A DNA stretch of 64,000 bases from Cryptomeria japonica. Lineage: Eukaryota > Streptophyta > Pinopsida > Cupressales > Cupressaceae. How positions within the stretch are numbered: position 1 is the stretch's first letter; each line of letters begins with the position of its first letter. A program made the translations under genes and the position numbers. The stretch spans positions 263,734,574 through 263,798,573 of the forward strand of contig NC_081407.1 in assembly GCF_030272615.1 (NCBI RefSeq), read 5' to 3'. Shown one piece after another: positions 1 to 10,055 of this stretch. The notes beneath the pieces are model-generated. The model saw nothing but the letters and a program-made list of their open reading frames with translations. It searched no databases and was not told the origin of the DNA.

Positions 1-791
1 CTGCTTTTGTTCTGGCTTCCAACATCTGCCTTTTTCTTATTCCTGCTTCTAGTTGAGATACCTCCATTGAGTTCCTCCTTATTCACTTTTCTCTCTTTTG
101 AACTAAGAATCTTGGGATGACCATACTTGTTATAGTTAAAGTATTTCTCATTAAATTTGTAAGCATTAGGTTGTCTTACCGGTTTACTGTGGTCATGATT
201 GTTTGCAGTACTAGAGCTTTCACTAGCATCAAAGCCAAGGCCATTTGTATCTCCATCAGGTTTTTGATTTTTTAGCATGTTATCAAGTTCCTCTGAACTT
301 TTCTTGAATTTCTCTTTGTGTTGATTTGTGGTAGCCAACTCATTTTCCAAGATTCCTTTTTGTCTCATGAGTTCAGTTTTGTCATTTTGTGTATGCATTA
401 AATCTGTCTTCGACATATCATTTTCATGACTGAGTCTTGTGTTTTCATTTCCAGCATCATTTAGTCTTCTAACCAAGTCATCTTTATTCTTCTTTCTATC
501 TTCAATGTCTTTACAAAATCTCATAGTCATATCTTGCATCTCATTCCTCATTGTATTCTTTTCTTGTCTTAATTTGTTCACAAGGTCATTAAGAGTTTCC
601 TTTTCACTATCATCACTTTGCATTTTCTTATAAAGTTCTCTTCTTTTGTTCCTAGCAATAGTGAGATTTTCTTGAAGTCCTTGAATGATTTCCTATGTAG
701 TCTTTAGATCATCTTCAAGTTTCATATTCTTCAACTTTTGTGCATCATAATCTGAAAGAGCTTTTTCCAATTGCTTTCTCAAGTTTTCCAT
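1..791 (-). pseudogene. NA-1 ORF1 fragment, coiled-coil protein
   Basis: On the minus strand a frame opens at an ATG at 791 and runs to the window edge with one internal TAG near 690 (CAG to TAG type). The first 190 or so residues are Lys/Glu/Asp/Asn-rich with heptad-like spacing, typical of a long coiled coil. It then has DTNGLGF, close to NTNGLGY in NA-3 ORF1, and a region aligned with the first CCHC knuckle of NA-2 in which the cysteines are lost (NYNKYGH). No gag, protease or polymerase motif is visible. The role is unknown; by position and knuckles in its relatives it could be a nucleic-acid-binding, particle-forming protein. The ORF is partial at its 3' end. Confidence 0.65.
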
Positions 792-847
792 CTCTACCGG
801 TGTTAGAATCTTCCTCAAGCTATTAGGCTTTTGAAAATAGAGGACCA

Positions 848-860
848 AGATCTGATACCA
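848..860 (-). other. NA-1 primer-binding site
   Basis: The minus strand reads TGGTATCAGATCT two bases after the LTR end. The first nine to ten bases match the complement of plant initiator tRNA-Met 3' end, the primer of most plant copia elements. Confidence 0.75.
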
Positions 861-862
861 AT

Positions 863-1497
863 TGTTAGGATTTTCAAAGATACTGAGATGGGGGGGTGTG
901 AATCAGTATCTAACTGGTCAATGGATTTTCTAAGTTTATTAAATGAATTGCATTCCAAAACAATGTACTGGTAAACAAGAATTAATGCAGTAAATAAGAG
1001 CAGTAAACACAACATAGAAAACACACCATAACACAATATTTTTGGTGAGGAAACCCGATGTGGGAAAAACCTTGGTGGGATTTATGACCCACAATATTCA
1101 CTCACTGGCCAATAAGTGAATATTACTACAAAAGATGGTGCCTACACATGTAGGAAGTCTCACTGCCTAGAGCTCACTGCTCAATTACAAAGGAAGTCTC
1201 ATTGACTTACAAAAGTGGATTATAGAAATCCAAAGTGATGTATTGCTACAAAAAGCATCTGCTATGCCAGATTCAGTATTGGTTTAAGCTCTTGCAATAA
1301 TCATAAACCTTACATCAAAATTCACTCATTATATTCATCTACCATGTCCTTACTTACATCTTCCAAAAATATCCTACAAGATTTCATACTTATATGAGTC
1401 TTATTAACAATATGCCATGTCAGCTTACAAAAGATATTACAATTAAATGCATTAAGTAATAAACAAAATCCCATCGGCTTAGGGTGCCGGTAATCAA
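863..1497 (-). repeat. NA-1 5' LTR, first piece (interrupted by Cop-A)
   Basis: The plus strand starts TGTTAGGATTTTC, so the minus-strand LTR ends in CA next to the PBS. It has the G-run that gives CCCCCCATCTCAGTA near its 3' end and a GTGGGAAAAACC motif (near 1060) shared by the other LTRs here. It breaks at 1497, where the Cop-A target duplication ATCAA lies, and resumes at 8878. Confidence 0.7.
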
Positions 1498-2983
1498 TGT
1501 TGGCATTATGTGAACTGGTATGAGGACATAATGATATTGTATGTTGTCATTGATGTCAATATGTGATATGAAGAGAGAAACGGTATATATGCCAAAGTAA
1601 AGCGGTATATTTGTTCAAGGTGAACCGGCATGTCAAGGTGCACCGACATGTAGTCATGGGAACCGACACATGGAAGCATTGTATGACTACCGGTTGGTAG
1701 GTAGTTTCCACTTCAGGATTTTCAGTTGGAGTATCTTAAGCCTGTGTGACTCAATTGGTGTTCTTTATGTGATGAAGTTAGCATGATAATGAAGAATAGA
1801 TAGTGTTGCCACGTAAGCCTTGTGCACGTGAAGGATCTTGCATAAAGAAGAGTGTTCCTATCTACCTCGGGAATGTGCAAAGTTTGTAAAAGATGATAAC
1901 ATGTGATGGGTTATCAGCCGCCATGAAATCGGTGGAAAACGAACGATGGAGAATGTCTTGAGATTGGATCAAAACTGTTGCATTCAATATAGTATGATCA
2001 ATGGTCAGGATTGAACCGTTTGAATTTCTTAACCTAACAGGTCTAGGGTTTAGGGTTTATGCTACCGACCTGTCTGTTGTCCTATAAGGTCGATGTTGTG
2101 ATTCTTTCAAAGTTTGTTGCGAAAACTTGTGTGTGTATCTAAGAGAAGAGATATGTGATTCTTGTCAAACTAGAGGAGAGAAGTCATATCTGCAGAGTGT
2201 AAGTGCAGAAGGTGAAGAGGAGCTTAAGCGGATCTGCATTGGCATTGAGTGCTATTATCAGGTCATTGATATACCTGTTGATCTTTAACTACTTCAACAG
2301 TTGTGAAATCTCCTAATAGGGTAGCCTTAACCAGCTTGTTGAAAATCCTCTAACAGGGTAACTCGAAGCTACTGAGTCATTGATATCCTTTAGCTATTAA
2401 GTTCTTGAAATCCTCTAACAAGGTACCTTTAACAGGGTTTAACCCTTAACCAGGTATTATAGCCATCCCTTAACCGGGTGATCCCTAATAGGATCAGTTC
2501 CTAACAGAACCTATTGTATCTATCTTTAACCAGACAAGGCTCCTAACAGAGCGGACTTCCAAAGAGTTCAAAAACAAGCTTGTGGGTATTCATCCCCACC
2601 GTGGTTTTTCCCAGCTAGGTTTCCACGTGAAAAATATGTGTGTCATGTGTGATGTTATGATTGTTTTCTGATTAAGTGGTGATGCATGTTGATCTTGCTG
2701 TAATATGTACATCTTTGATGGTAGATTGCTTGTTCATGCATTAGAGTGAAATGGGAATGAAGAGTTAGATTATATGAGAAGATAAGTGTCAACCGATCTT
2801 TTCTCGTCTTAGTTACACTGGGTTTTGCCGGTTGAACTCTGTTGAAGGACCAATGCTATTGTTTGTCTGTCAGTGCATAAGTGTTAGTTGACAAATTGGT
2901 TTAAGGTTGAGTTTTTGCTTGTACTAATTTACCCCCCCCTCTCAGTACCAGTTTGGTACTATTCATTCATCATTAAGTTATCA
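1498..2983 (+). repeat. Cop-A 5' LTR
   Basis: Starts TGTTGGCATTATG and ends ATCA just before the PBS. Inside it are a telomere-repeat-like box (2044-2060), a TATA-like CCTATAAGG (2081-2089), a cluster of degenerate CTAACAGGG words (about 2310-2560), the CACCGTGGTTTTTCC motif (2597-2611) followed by TTCCACGTGAAAAA, and a C-run close to the end. Confidence 0.95.
2044..2089 (+). promoter_or_regulatory. Cop-A LTR telo-box and TATA-like core promoter
   Basis: TAGGGTTTAGGGTTTAT (two plant telomere-type units, a telo-box) is followed about 20 bp later by CCTATAAGG, a TATA-like box. The pair recurs in the 3' LTR (7931-7978), in Cop-D (51726-51769) and, less exactly, in NA-2 and NA-3. Promoter function is inferred from position in U3. 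Confidence 0.5.
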
Positions 2984-2985
2984 AT

Positions 2986-2997
2986 TGGTATCAGAGC
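2986..2997 (+). other. Cop-A primer-binding site (tRNA-iMet)
   Basis: TGGTATCAGAGC lies two bases after the LTR and exactly matches the complement of the plant initiator tRNA-Met 3' end. Confidence 0.93.
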
Positions 2998-3054
2998 GTC
3001 CTCTGGGTCCTCTGTGTTGTAAGCTTAACCGCTTGAGGGAAAGATCCTGTTGTA

Positions 3055-4464
3055 ATGATGAAGAGGGAAGGTCCAATGTTTAACAAAGAAAATTTTAGTA
3101 TATGGAAAGATAGAATGAAGATATACATCAGAAGCATGGGTGCTCAACACTGGAACTATGTTGAGAATCCCTATGTTGCCCCTATCGGTACTCTCATCGA
3201 TGATCAAAAGAGAGAGATATAGGAGAATGAGAAAGTCATGGAAGCCCTAATCAGTAGTTTATCTGATATTGAGTTCATTTATGTCCAAGATAAGGTAAAT
3301 CCCAAAGAGGTATGAGATGCTCTTGAAAATATCTATGGAGGTGATGAGCATGTAAAACAAGCTAAGGAAGAAAGCCTTAGAGCAGAGTTTGAAGACATGC
3401 GAATGGTTGAAGGTGAAACCATTCAATAGTATGGTATTAGAATCAAAACTATTGTTGGAGATATCAAGAGTGCAGGTGGAAAAATAGAAGATTCCACTGT
3501 GGTAAGAAAAGTCCTGAGATCCCTATTGTCGGTCTATGCAATAAGGGTTTCTGCTATTTAGGAGCTGAGATCAATAGACAAGACTAAGGTATCCTTGGAC
3601 TCCATCATAGCAAAGTTGATAGCCTATGAGCTAAATAGTTTTGATGGCAGTGTTCAAAAGACTGAATCAACTTTTAGAGCTTCTGATGTACCATCCAGGA
3701 AAGGAAAAGAAGCAAGCACTAGTGGTGAACCAAGACAGAGCAGAGTAATGGATGATGAGGAGTTTCTGATGGAATTTGAAGCTCTTCTTGCCAGGAAATT
3801 TCCAAAAGGAACTGGTAAATACAAAGGTAAGCTCCCTTTGAAATGTTTTTCATGTAACCAGATAGGACATATTGCTATGAATTGTCCTAATAGTGACAAC
3901 AAAGATAAATCAGAAAGATTTAGGAAATTCAAAGGAGGAAACCAGAGAAACTATTTTGTTGTAGTTGATGAAGGTGTCATAGATGAGGAATCAGAAGATG
4001 AAGAGAATGAAGACATTGTGTTTGTTGCTGTAAAGGAAGATGTGTTAGACAAGAAGTCTCTTGTCTCCCACTTTGATAATTCCAATGAGTGGATTATTGA
4101 TAGTGGTTGCTCACACCATATGACTGGTGAACGGAGCAAGTTTCTATCCTTGGAAGAGTATGATGGTGGTGTGGTTCATTTTGGCAATGGTGCACCATGT
4201 ATGGTTAAAGGAAAAGGGTCCATCTCTCTAAATGGAAAGAGTAGTGCTGACAATGTGTATTGGGTTGATGGTCTCAGACACAACCTTCTGAGTGTTGCCC
4301 AGCTGAATGACAGTGGCCTCACTCTGGAATTCAAGAATGGAATCCGCAGAATCAAAGGAAAAGATGGCGAATTGGTGGCCATCGACATGCAGACCAAAGG
4401 TAACTTATTTCATCTGAATGCAAATATAAGTACATGTCTTATGGCTAAGTTTGATAATAGCTAG
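3055..4464 (+). pseudogene. Cop-A gag, protease and GAG-pre-integrase part of gag-pol
   Basis: The frame starts at ATG 3055, at the same place as in Cop-D. It encodes a copia gag (UBN2-type; IYGGDEHVKQAKE motif near 3330), then an intact CCHC knuckle CFSCNQIGHIAMNC (about 3844-3885), an acidic linker, the aspartic protease motif WIIDSGCSHH (about 4090) and the LRHNLLSV segment before the integrase. In-frame stops are at 3220, 3313 (TGA where Cop-D has TGG), 3427 and 3559 (TAG where Cop-D has CAG), and 4462 (TAG for TGG). The protein would have packaged the RNA and processed the polyprotein; the gene cannot now be translated through. Confidence 0.93.
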
Positions 4465-5690
4465 ATATGGCATAGGAGACTCTGCCATGTAAACTTTGAT
4501 AACATTGTGAAGGCTAGTAAGATCAAGGCAGTTAGAGGGTTGTCGGTGCTAAACAAACTGGATAATACCTTGTGCAAGAGTGTCAATTGGGGAAAATTTC
4601 TTCCTCAACCTTTAAGGTAAATCTTTCACTGCTGACAACTTGCTTGATCTTGTGCATACTGATTTGTGTGGTCCTATGAAAACTAGAAGTGTGCAGGGTG
4701 ATAGGTACTTCATGATTCTCACTGATGACTGCTCAAGAATGATGTTGGTCACATTATTGAAAGACAAGTCTGAAGCCTTTGTGAAGTTCAAAGCATTTAG
4801 AGCATTAGTGGAGAAGGAAAGTGGTAAAAGGATCAAGTGTCTCGGAATTGATCAAGGAGGGGAATTCACTTCCGGTGAATTCAACAAGTATTGTGAAGAA
4901 TTTGGCATTAAGAGGCAACTGTCTGCCCCCCGGACTCCACAGTAGAATGGCCTAGTAGAGGGGAATAACTGGACTATGGTTGAAGCAGCTAGAACCATGT
5001 TGATTCAAGGAAAAGTAGCTCACACCTTTTGGAGAGAAGCGGTAAGCATTGCAGTCTACACAATGAACCAGGTACTCATGAAGAAAGGTAAGGATAAAAC
5101 TCCTTATGAGTATTGGACCGGTAAGACACCTGTGGTTAGCTACTTTAGGGTATTTGGTAGCAAATGTTACATCAAGAGGAGTGAACATTAGGGCAAGTTT
5201 GAAGTTAAATGTGATGAGGGAGTATTCCTAGGATATTCCACCAAGAGTAAAGCTCTCAAGTGTTTCAACAATAGGACTCAGAGAATTATGGAAAGTATCA
5301 ATGTGAGAGTTGATGAAACCTCTAAGAAATCGGAAGAAACAGGCAGTGAGCAAGCTGTAAATGAACTAGTTGCAACCTTCTGGGAACTGGTTGTCAGTCA
5401 ACCAAGTACCAGTAACAGTGTTCCTGAACCGATGAATGTTGATACTGATGAAGATGAGGATGAATAGGAAAAGCAAGAAGAACCGGTCAAGACTATTCCT
5501 CAGTATGTCAAGCTGAATCATGATCCTAAGCAAATCATAGGAAATAAGGATGCACAAATCCTTACAAGAAGAAAGATTAGAGAAAACTCATGTTTGATCT
5601 CTGAATTTGAGCCTAAGTCATTGAAAGAGGCTCATAAAGATGAAGACTAGATCAAGGCAATGGAAGAGGAACTTGACTAGATAGAGAAAA
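4465..5690 (+). pseudogene. Cop-A integrase region of gag-pol
   Basis: It continues from the IWHRRLCH zinc-binding start, then two 1-nt losses near 4590-4620 relative to Cop-D move the frame. The DDE core is readable: the D of VHTDLCGPMK, the D of LGIDQGGEF, and a NGLVEGN segment where the usual E-R is disturbed. The stop at 4943 is TAG where Cop-D has CAG. Another stop follows IKRSEH at 5189, and there is one at 5465 in the acidic linker. TAGs at 5648 and 5678 sit at positions where Cop-D also has TAG. The integrase is inactive as it stands. Confidence 0.9.
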
Positions 5691-7142
5691 ATGGTACATG
5701 GTCCTTGGTACCCAGAAGAACATAAAAATGTCATTGGCACCAAATGGGTGTTCAGAAACAAGCTGAATAAGGATGGGACAATGATCAAGAACAAAGCCAG
5801 ATTGGTGTGCAAAGGATATGCTCAAGAAGAAGGAGAAGACTATGGAGAAACCTTTGCTCCTATAGCCAGATTGGAAGGAGTTTGTATGCTTCTTGCATAT
5901 GCAGCTTTTAAAGGATTCAAGGTATATCAAATGGATGTAAAATCTGCATTCCTAAATGGTGTACTTGAAGAGGAGGTGTATATAGAGCAACTAGATGGGT
6001 TTTCCCTATCTGAAAACAGTGATATGGTGTGCAGGCTACATAAAGCCTTATATGGTCTAAAGCAAGCACTTAGAGCATGGTATGAACGTCTACATTCCCA
6101 TCTTGTGAAGATTGGATTTGAGAGAGAAAGTGAAGATAGCAATATCTACTTGAAATCTGAAGGAGATCAGATCTTGATTTGTAAAGTTTTTGTTGATGAC
6201 ATTATCTTTGGTGGAGATGACAAGATGAGTCATGAGTTTGCTGATGAGATGAAGGAAGAGTTTGAGATGTCACTCATAGGGGAGATTAAATTCTTCATTG
6301 GACTGCAGATCCAGCAGATGAAAGATGGAATCTTTATCACTCAATCCAAATATGTCAAAGAGGTGTTGAAGACCTTTAGCATGGAAGATAGCAAACTGGT
6401 TGGTACACTGAGTGTGACCGGTTGCAAATTATCAAAAGAGGATGATTCCACATTGGTTGATGAGAAGGAATACCGATCAATGATTGGTAAGTTGCATTAT
6501 GTAGTGCATAGTAGACCAAATATTGCACATGCAGTTGGCATTACTACAAGGTTCTAGAAAAATCCAAGAGAATTCCACTTGGTTGCAGTCAAGCGGATTC
6601 TTAGGTATCTAAAGGGAATAGTTGACTATGGATTGTGGTACCCATACAACAATGATTTCAACTTGAAAGTATTCACAGATGCTGATTGGGCAGGTAATGT
6701 GGATGATTGGAAAAGCACAACCGGTGGTGCATTCTTTCTCAGTGGTAGATTGGTCTCATGGATGAGTAAGAAGCAGAGCTGTATGTCTTAGTCTACAACG
6801 GAAGTGGAGTATGTTGCAGCTTTCATGAACTGCACTCAGACAATTTGGATGAAGCATGTATTAGATGGCTTCAAAATCCATGTATCTGAACTAGTAAGTA
6901 TATTCTATGATAACACAAGTGCTATCAATATTTCAAAGAATTCGGTTTTACATTCTAGAACCAAGCATTTTGAGCTTAAGTATCATTTCTTGAGGGAAAA
7001 GGTTCAGAATAAAGAGATTGCACTAGAACATGTTTCCAGTAAGGAGCAGTTAGCAGACATATTCACCAAGCCTCTCCCAAAGACTACATTTGTGTATTTA
7101 AGAGGTGAATTGGGGGTACTGCCCCTTCAGGAGGTAAATTAA
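5691..7142 (+). pseudogene. Cop-A reverse transcriptase and RNase H
   Basis: A 2-nt deletion near 5708, relative to Cop-D, shifts the frame. After it the RVT_2-type copia RT reads almost cleanly ([30 protein letters not shown]) to the catalytic [11 protein letters not shown] box near 6188. The RNase H follows with TDADWAGN and STTGGAFFL, and ends with the usual copia tail ADIFTKPLPKTTF. Stops at 6555 and 6789 are TAG, where Cop-D has CAG and CAA. Despite these breaks the catalytic residues of RT and RNase H are still present. Confidence 0.93.
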
Positions 7143-7215
7143 AAGTATTTGTTCCACATCAGTCAGGTATTGCATAGTCAAATTTTTTTTGATTGATGTG
7201 TTGAAGGATGTTACT

Positions 7216-7384
7216 CCTCAGGGGGAGAAGCATAATGGAACAGGGATGTTTGTGCCTCCACTTTGGAATTTTTGTCAAAGGGGGAGAAGAAGTGTAGCGG
7301 AGAAGATATCTACAAAAATTGGGGAGAAGATGAGTTTGCAGAAAGATATCTTTGTATATTGCCATCAATGCCAAAGGGGGAGAT
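7216..7384 (+). other. Cop-A multiple polypurine tracts
   Basis: Four G-rich purine tracts occur before the 3' LTR: AGGGGGAGAAGC near 7218, AAAGGGGGAGAAG near 7276, GGGGAGAAGATG near 7320 and AAAGGGGGAGATTG at 7373-7386, the last touching the LTR. It is preceded by GCCATCAATGCC, which is also found at this spot in Cop-D (one base changed), NA-2 and NA-3. Repeated PPTs are characteristic of Sireviruses; the last one should prime plus-strand synthesis. Confidence 0.85.
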
Positions 7385-8872
7385 TGTTGGCATTATGTGA
7401 ACTGGTATGAGGACATAATGATACTGTATGTTGTCATTGATGTCAATATGTGATATGAAGAGAGAACCGGTATATATGCCAAAGTAAAGCGGTATATTTG
7501 TTCAAGGTGAACCGGCATGTCAAGGTGAACCGACATGTAGTCATGGGAACCGACACATGGAAGCATTGTATGACTATCGGTTGGTAGGTAGTTTCCACTT
7601 CATGATTTCTGGTTGGAGTATCTTAAGCCTATGTTACTCAATCAGTGATCTTTATGTGATGAAGTTAGCATGATAACGAAGAACAGATAGTGTTGCCACA
7701 TAAGCCTTGTGTGCATGAAGGATCTTGCATAAAGAAGAGTGTTCCTATCTACCTCGGGAATGTGAGAAGTCTGTAAACAGTGATAACATGTGATGGGTTA
7801 TCAACCGCCATGAAATCGGTGGAAAACAAATGATGGAGAATGTCTTGAGATTGGATCAAGATTGTTGCATTCAATATAGTATGATCAATGGTCAAGATTG
7901 AACCGTTTGAATTTCTTAACCTAACAGGTCTAGGGTTTAGGGTTTATGCTACCGACCTATTTGTTGTCCTATAAGGTCGATGTTGTGATTCTTTCAAAGT
8001 TTGTTGGGAAAAGTTGTGTGTGTGTATATAAGAGAAGAGATACGTGATTCTTGCCAGACTAGAGGAGAGAAGTCATATCTGCAGAGTGTAAGTGCAGAAG
8101 GTGAAGAGGAGCTTAAGCGGATCTGCATTGGCATTGAGTGCTATTATCAGGTCACTGATATACCTGTTGATCTTTAACTACTTCCATAGTTGTGAAATCC
8201 CCTAACAGGGTAGCCTTAACCGGCTTGTTGAAAATCCTCTAACAGGGTAACTCGAAACTACTGAGTCATTGATATCCTTTAGCTATTGAGTTCTTGAAAT
8301 CTTCTAACAAGGTACCCTTAATAGGGTTTAACCCTTAACCGGGTATTGTAGCCATCCCTTAACCGGGTGATCCCTAATAGGATTGGTTCCTAACGAAACC
8401 TATTGTATCTGTCTTTAACTGGACAAGGCTTCTAACAGAGTGGACTTCCAAAGAGTTCAAAAACAAGCTTGTGGATATTCATCCCCACCGTGGTTTTTCC
8501 CAGTTGGGTTTCCACATGAAAAATATGTGTGTCATGTGTGATGTTATGATTGTTTTCTGATTAAGTGGTGATGCATGTTGATCTTGCTATAATATGTACA
8601 TCTTTGATGGTAGATTGCTTGTTCATTCATTAGAGAGAAATGGGAATGAAGAGTTAGATTATATGAAAAGATAAGTGTCAACCGGTCTTTGCTCGTCTTA
8701 GTTACACTGGGTTTTACCGGTTGAACTCTGTTGAAGGATCAGTGCTGCTATTTGTTTGTCAGTGCATAAGTGTTAGTTGACAAACTAGTTTAAGGTTGAG
8801 TTTTTGCCTGTACTGATTCACCCCCCCCTCTCAGTACCGGTTTGGTACTATTTGTTCATCATTAAGTTATTA
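7385..8872 (+). repeat. Cop-A 3' LTR
   Basis: Matches 1498-2983 along its whole length with scattered single-base changes. It ends GTTATTA rather than GTTATCA, so its terminal CA has become TA. It is followed by the target duplication ATCAA. Confidence 0.95.
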
Positions 8873-8877
8873 ATCAA

Positions 8878-8943
8878 TCTTTTCGCTGTCAGTGAACTAT
8901 CTGTCGGTGTAGAGTCTGCCGGTGTCGGTGCTTGTCGGTGTCA
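8878..8943 (-). repeat. NA-1 5' LTR, second piece
   Basis: This is the sequence beyond the Cop-A duplication. On the minus strand it would start TGACACCGACAAGC and carries three ACCGAC/ACCGGC words. The outer boundary at 8943 is set only by the TG start and is uncertain. Confidence 0.4.
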
Positions 8944-8992
8944 TAGGATTGTAAGGTTGCCATATGTTGAGAACTAATTTAGTACAATCCTA
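8944..8992. repeat. Inverted repeat at the NA-1/NA-2 junction
   Basis: TAGGATTGTA (8944-8953) and its exact reverse complement TACAATCCTA (8983-8992) enclose a 29-base loop. It sits exactly where NA-1 sequence stops and the truncated NA-2 begins, so it may mark a rearrangement or footprint. Confidence 0.6.
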
Positions 8993-8996
8993 GAGT

Positions 8997-9712
8997 AATG
9001 AACAAGAGTTTGAGAGACAAATGATAATTCTGAGAGATGATCTGACTATTGCAAGTGAGTATAAAGAAAAATTCAAGATTAGTTCAATACAACTAGATGA
9101 GTTATTGAAGAGACAAAGGTAGAATGGTGATTCCAGTGTACTTGTATTTGAACAAGGATAGAGTTCTGGTACTACAAATGAAGATCAAAACCATAAGGCA
9201 CAGGTAAGGAAGTTTAATGCTTATAAATTTAATGGTAGATGTTTTATTTGTAATAAATTTGGTCACATGGCTAGGCAATGTAGAAATAGAGAAAATCAGA
9301 AACCTGATTCTGCCCTTGGTCAATGTTCTAAATGCAATAAGTATGGTCATAATAAAAAAGATTACAGAATGAATGTAAAATGTTATGCATGTAGAAAATT
9401 TGGACATATGGAAAATCAGCGAAAGTCAAGTAATTATACCAGTTTTAGCAAAGCAATTCAAAAGAACAATGTTACATGTTATGCATATAATGAAGTTGGA
9501 CATATTGTTAAATTTTGTAGAAGCAGAAATCCACCGGTTTGTAATGGAGGATCAAATGAGAAAGGAAAATAAAAGGTTAATGAAATTTGGCAAGATCATA
9601 CCCAAAGATGGGCCAGGAAGATTGAAGATCACTCAGTAGATGGTAATGCACTAGTTACTTATCTAGTAGAGGAGGTTGCTCCTGCACTGGTAGGTATCTC
9701 AACTAGTAACTA
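8997..9712 (+). pseudogene. NA-2 ORF1 C-terminal part: coiled coil and four CCHC knuckles
   Basis: An in-frame run starts NEQEFERQM and shows a coiled-coil end, then four knuckle positions: CFICNKFGHMARQC (intact), CSKCNKYGHNKKDY (last Cys to Tyr), CYACRKFGHMENQR (last Cys lost) and CYAYNEVGHIVKFC (second Cys to Tyr). NA-3 ORF1 also has four knuckles in the same order, so the count is a family feature. TAG stops occur near 9120 and 9160, and TAA at 9570 interrupts a tail (EIWQDHTQRW) that aligns with the NA-3 ORF1 tail. Nucleic-acid binding is inferred from the knuckles. Confidence 0.75.
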
Positions 9713-10055
9713 AGGCAGATGCCTTAGGGGTAGGCAAAATTTATGAAGATGCTCCATATGCCCCGGGAAGAGGTTCTGGAAGATGTTCCAAACATTGGAG
9801 ATGCTTATCTGACATGGAAATGTTTGTTCGAGATCCGATATCTTTCACCGGAAGTCATTGATGTCAATGAAAGATTAGGGTTTTTTTAAAGGATAAAAGG
9901 TTTAATCTACTTCATTTTTTATCACCTTGCATTCAGAGTGATTCAGAGTGATTAAGGGAGATTCAGTGCGATCAGATATCTTCTTAAGTCATTTCACCAG
10001 CGATTGGAAGAGGTCTTTAGTGTTTTTCACCGACAACAATTCACAAGTATTTATC

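Larger units (their letters stand above)
1..1497 (-). mobile_element. NA-1: 5' part of a non-autonomous LTR element
   Basis: The minus strand reads 5' LTR (863-1497, continued at 8878-8943), primer-binding site, then a coiled-coil ORF that runs off the left edge. The element is related to NA-2 and NA-3 in this window: the ORF holds the residues NAYKFN just before a zinc-knuckle position, as NA-2 does. Its LTR is interrupted by Cop-A. The 3' half lies outside the window, so length and TSD cannot be given. Confidence 0.75.
1498..8872 (+). mobile_element. Cop-A: Sirevirus-like Ty1/copia retrotransposon
   Basis: A complete 7.4-kb element with LTRs of 1,486 and 1,488 bp, flanked by an exact 5-bp duplication ATCAA (1493-1497 and 8873-8877). 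Order: LTR, tRNA-Met PBS, gag-pol in the copia order gag-PR-IN-RT-RH, several polypurine tracts, LTR. Multiple AAAGGGGGAG tracts before the 3' LTR are a known Sirevirus (Maximus/SIRE) hallmark. By eye the first 200 bp of the two LTRs differ at about 4 sites, so this is the youngest insertion in the window, yet its gag-pol is already full of stops and frameshifts. Confidence 0.95.

Noticed and set aside
2044-2060. Interstitial telomere array
   Set aside because: Only two TTTAGGG units, at the same LTR position in several elements; better seen as a telo-box.
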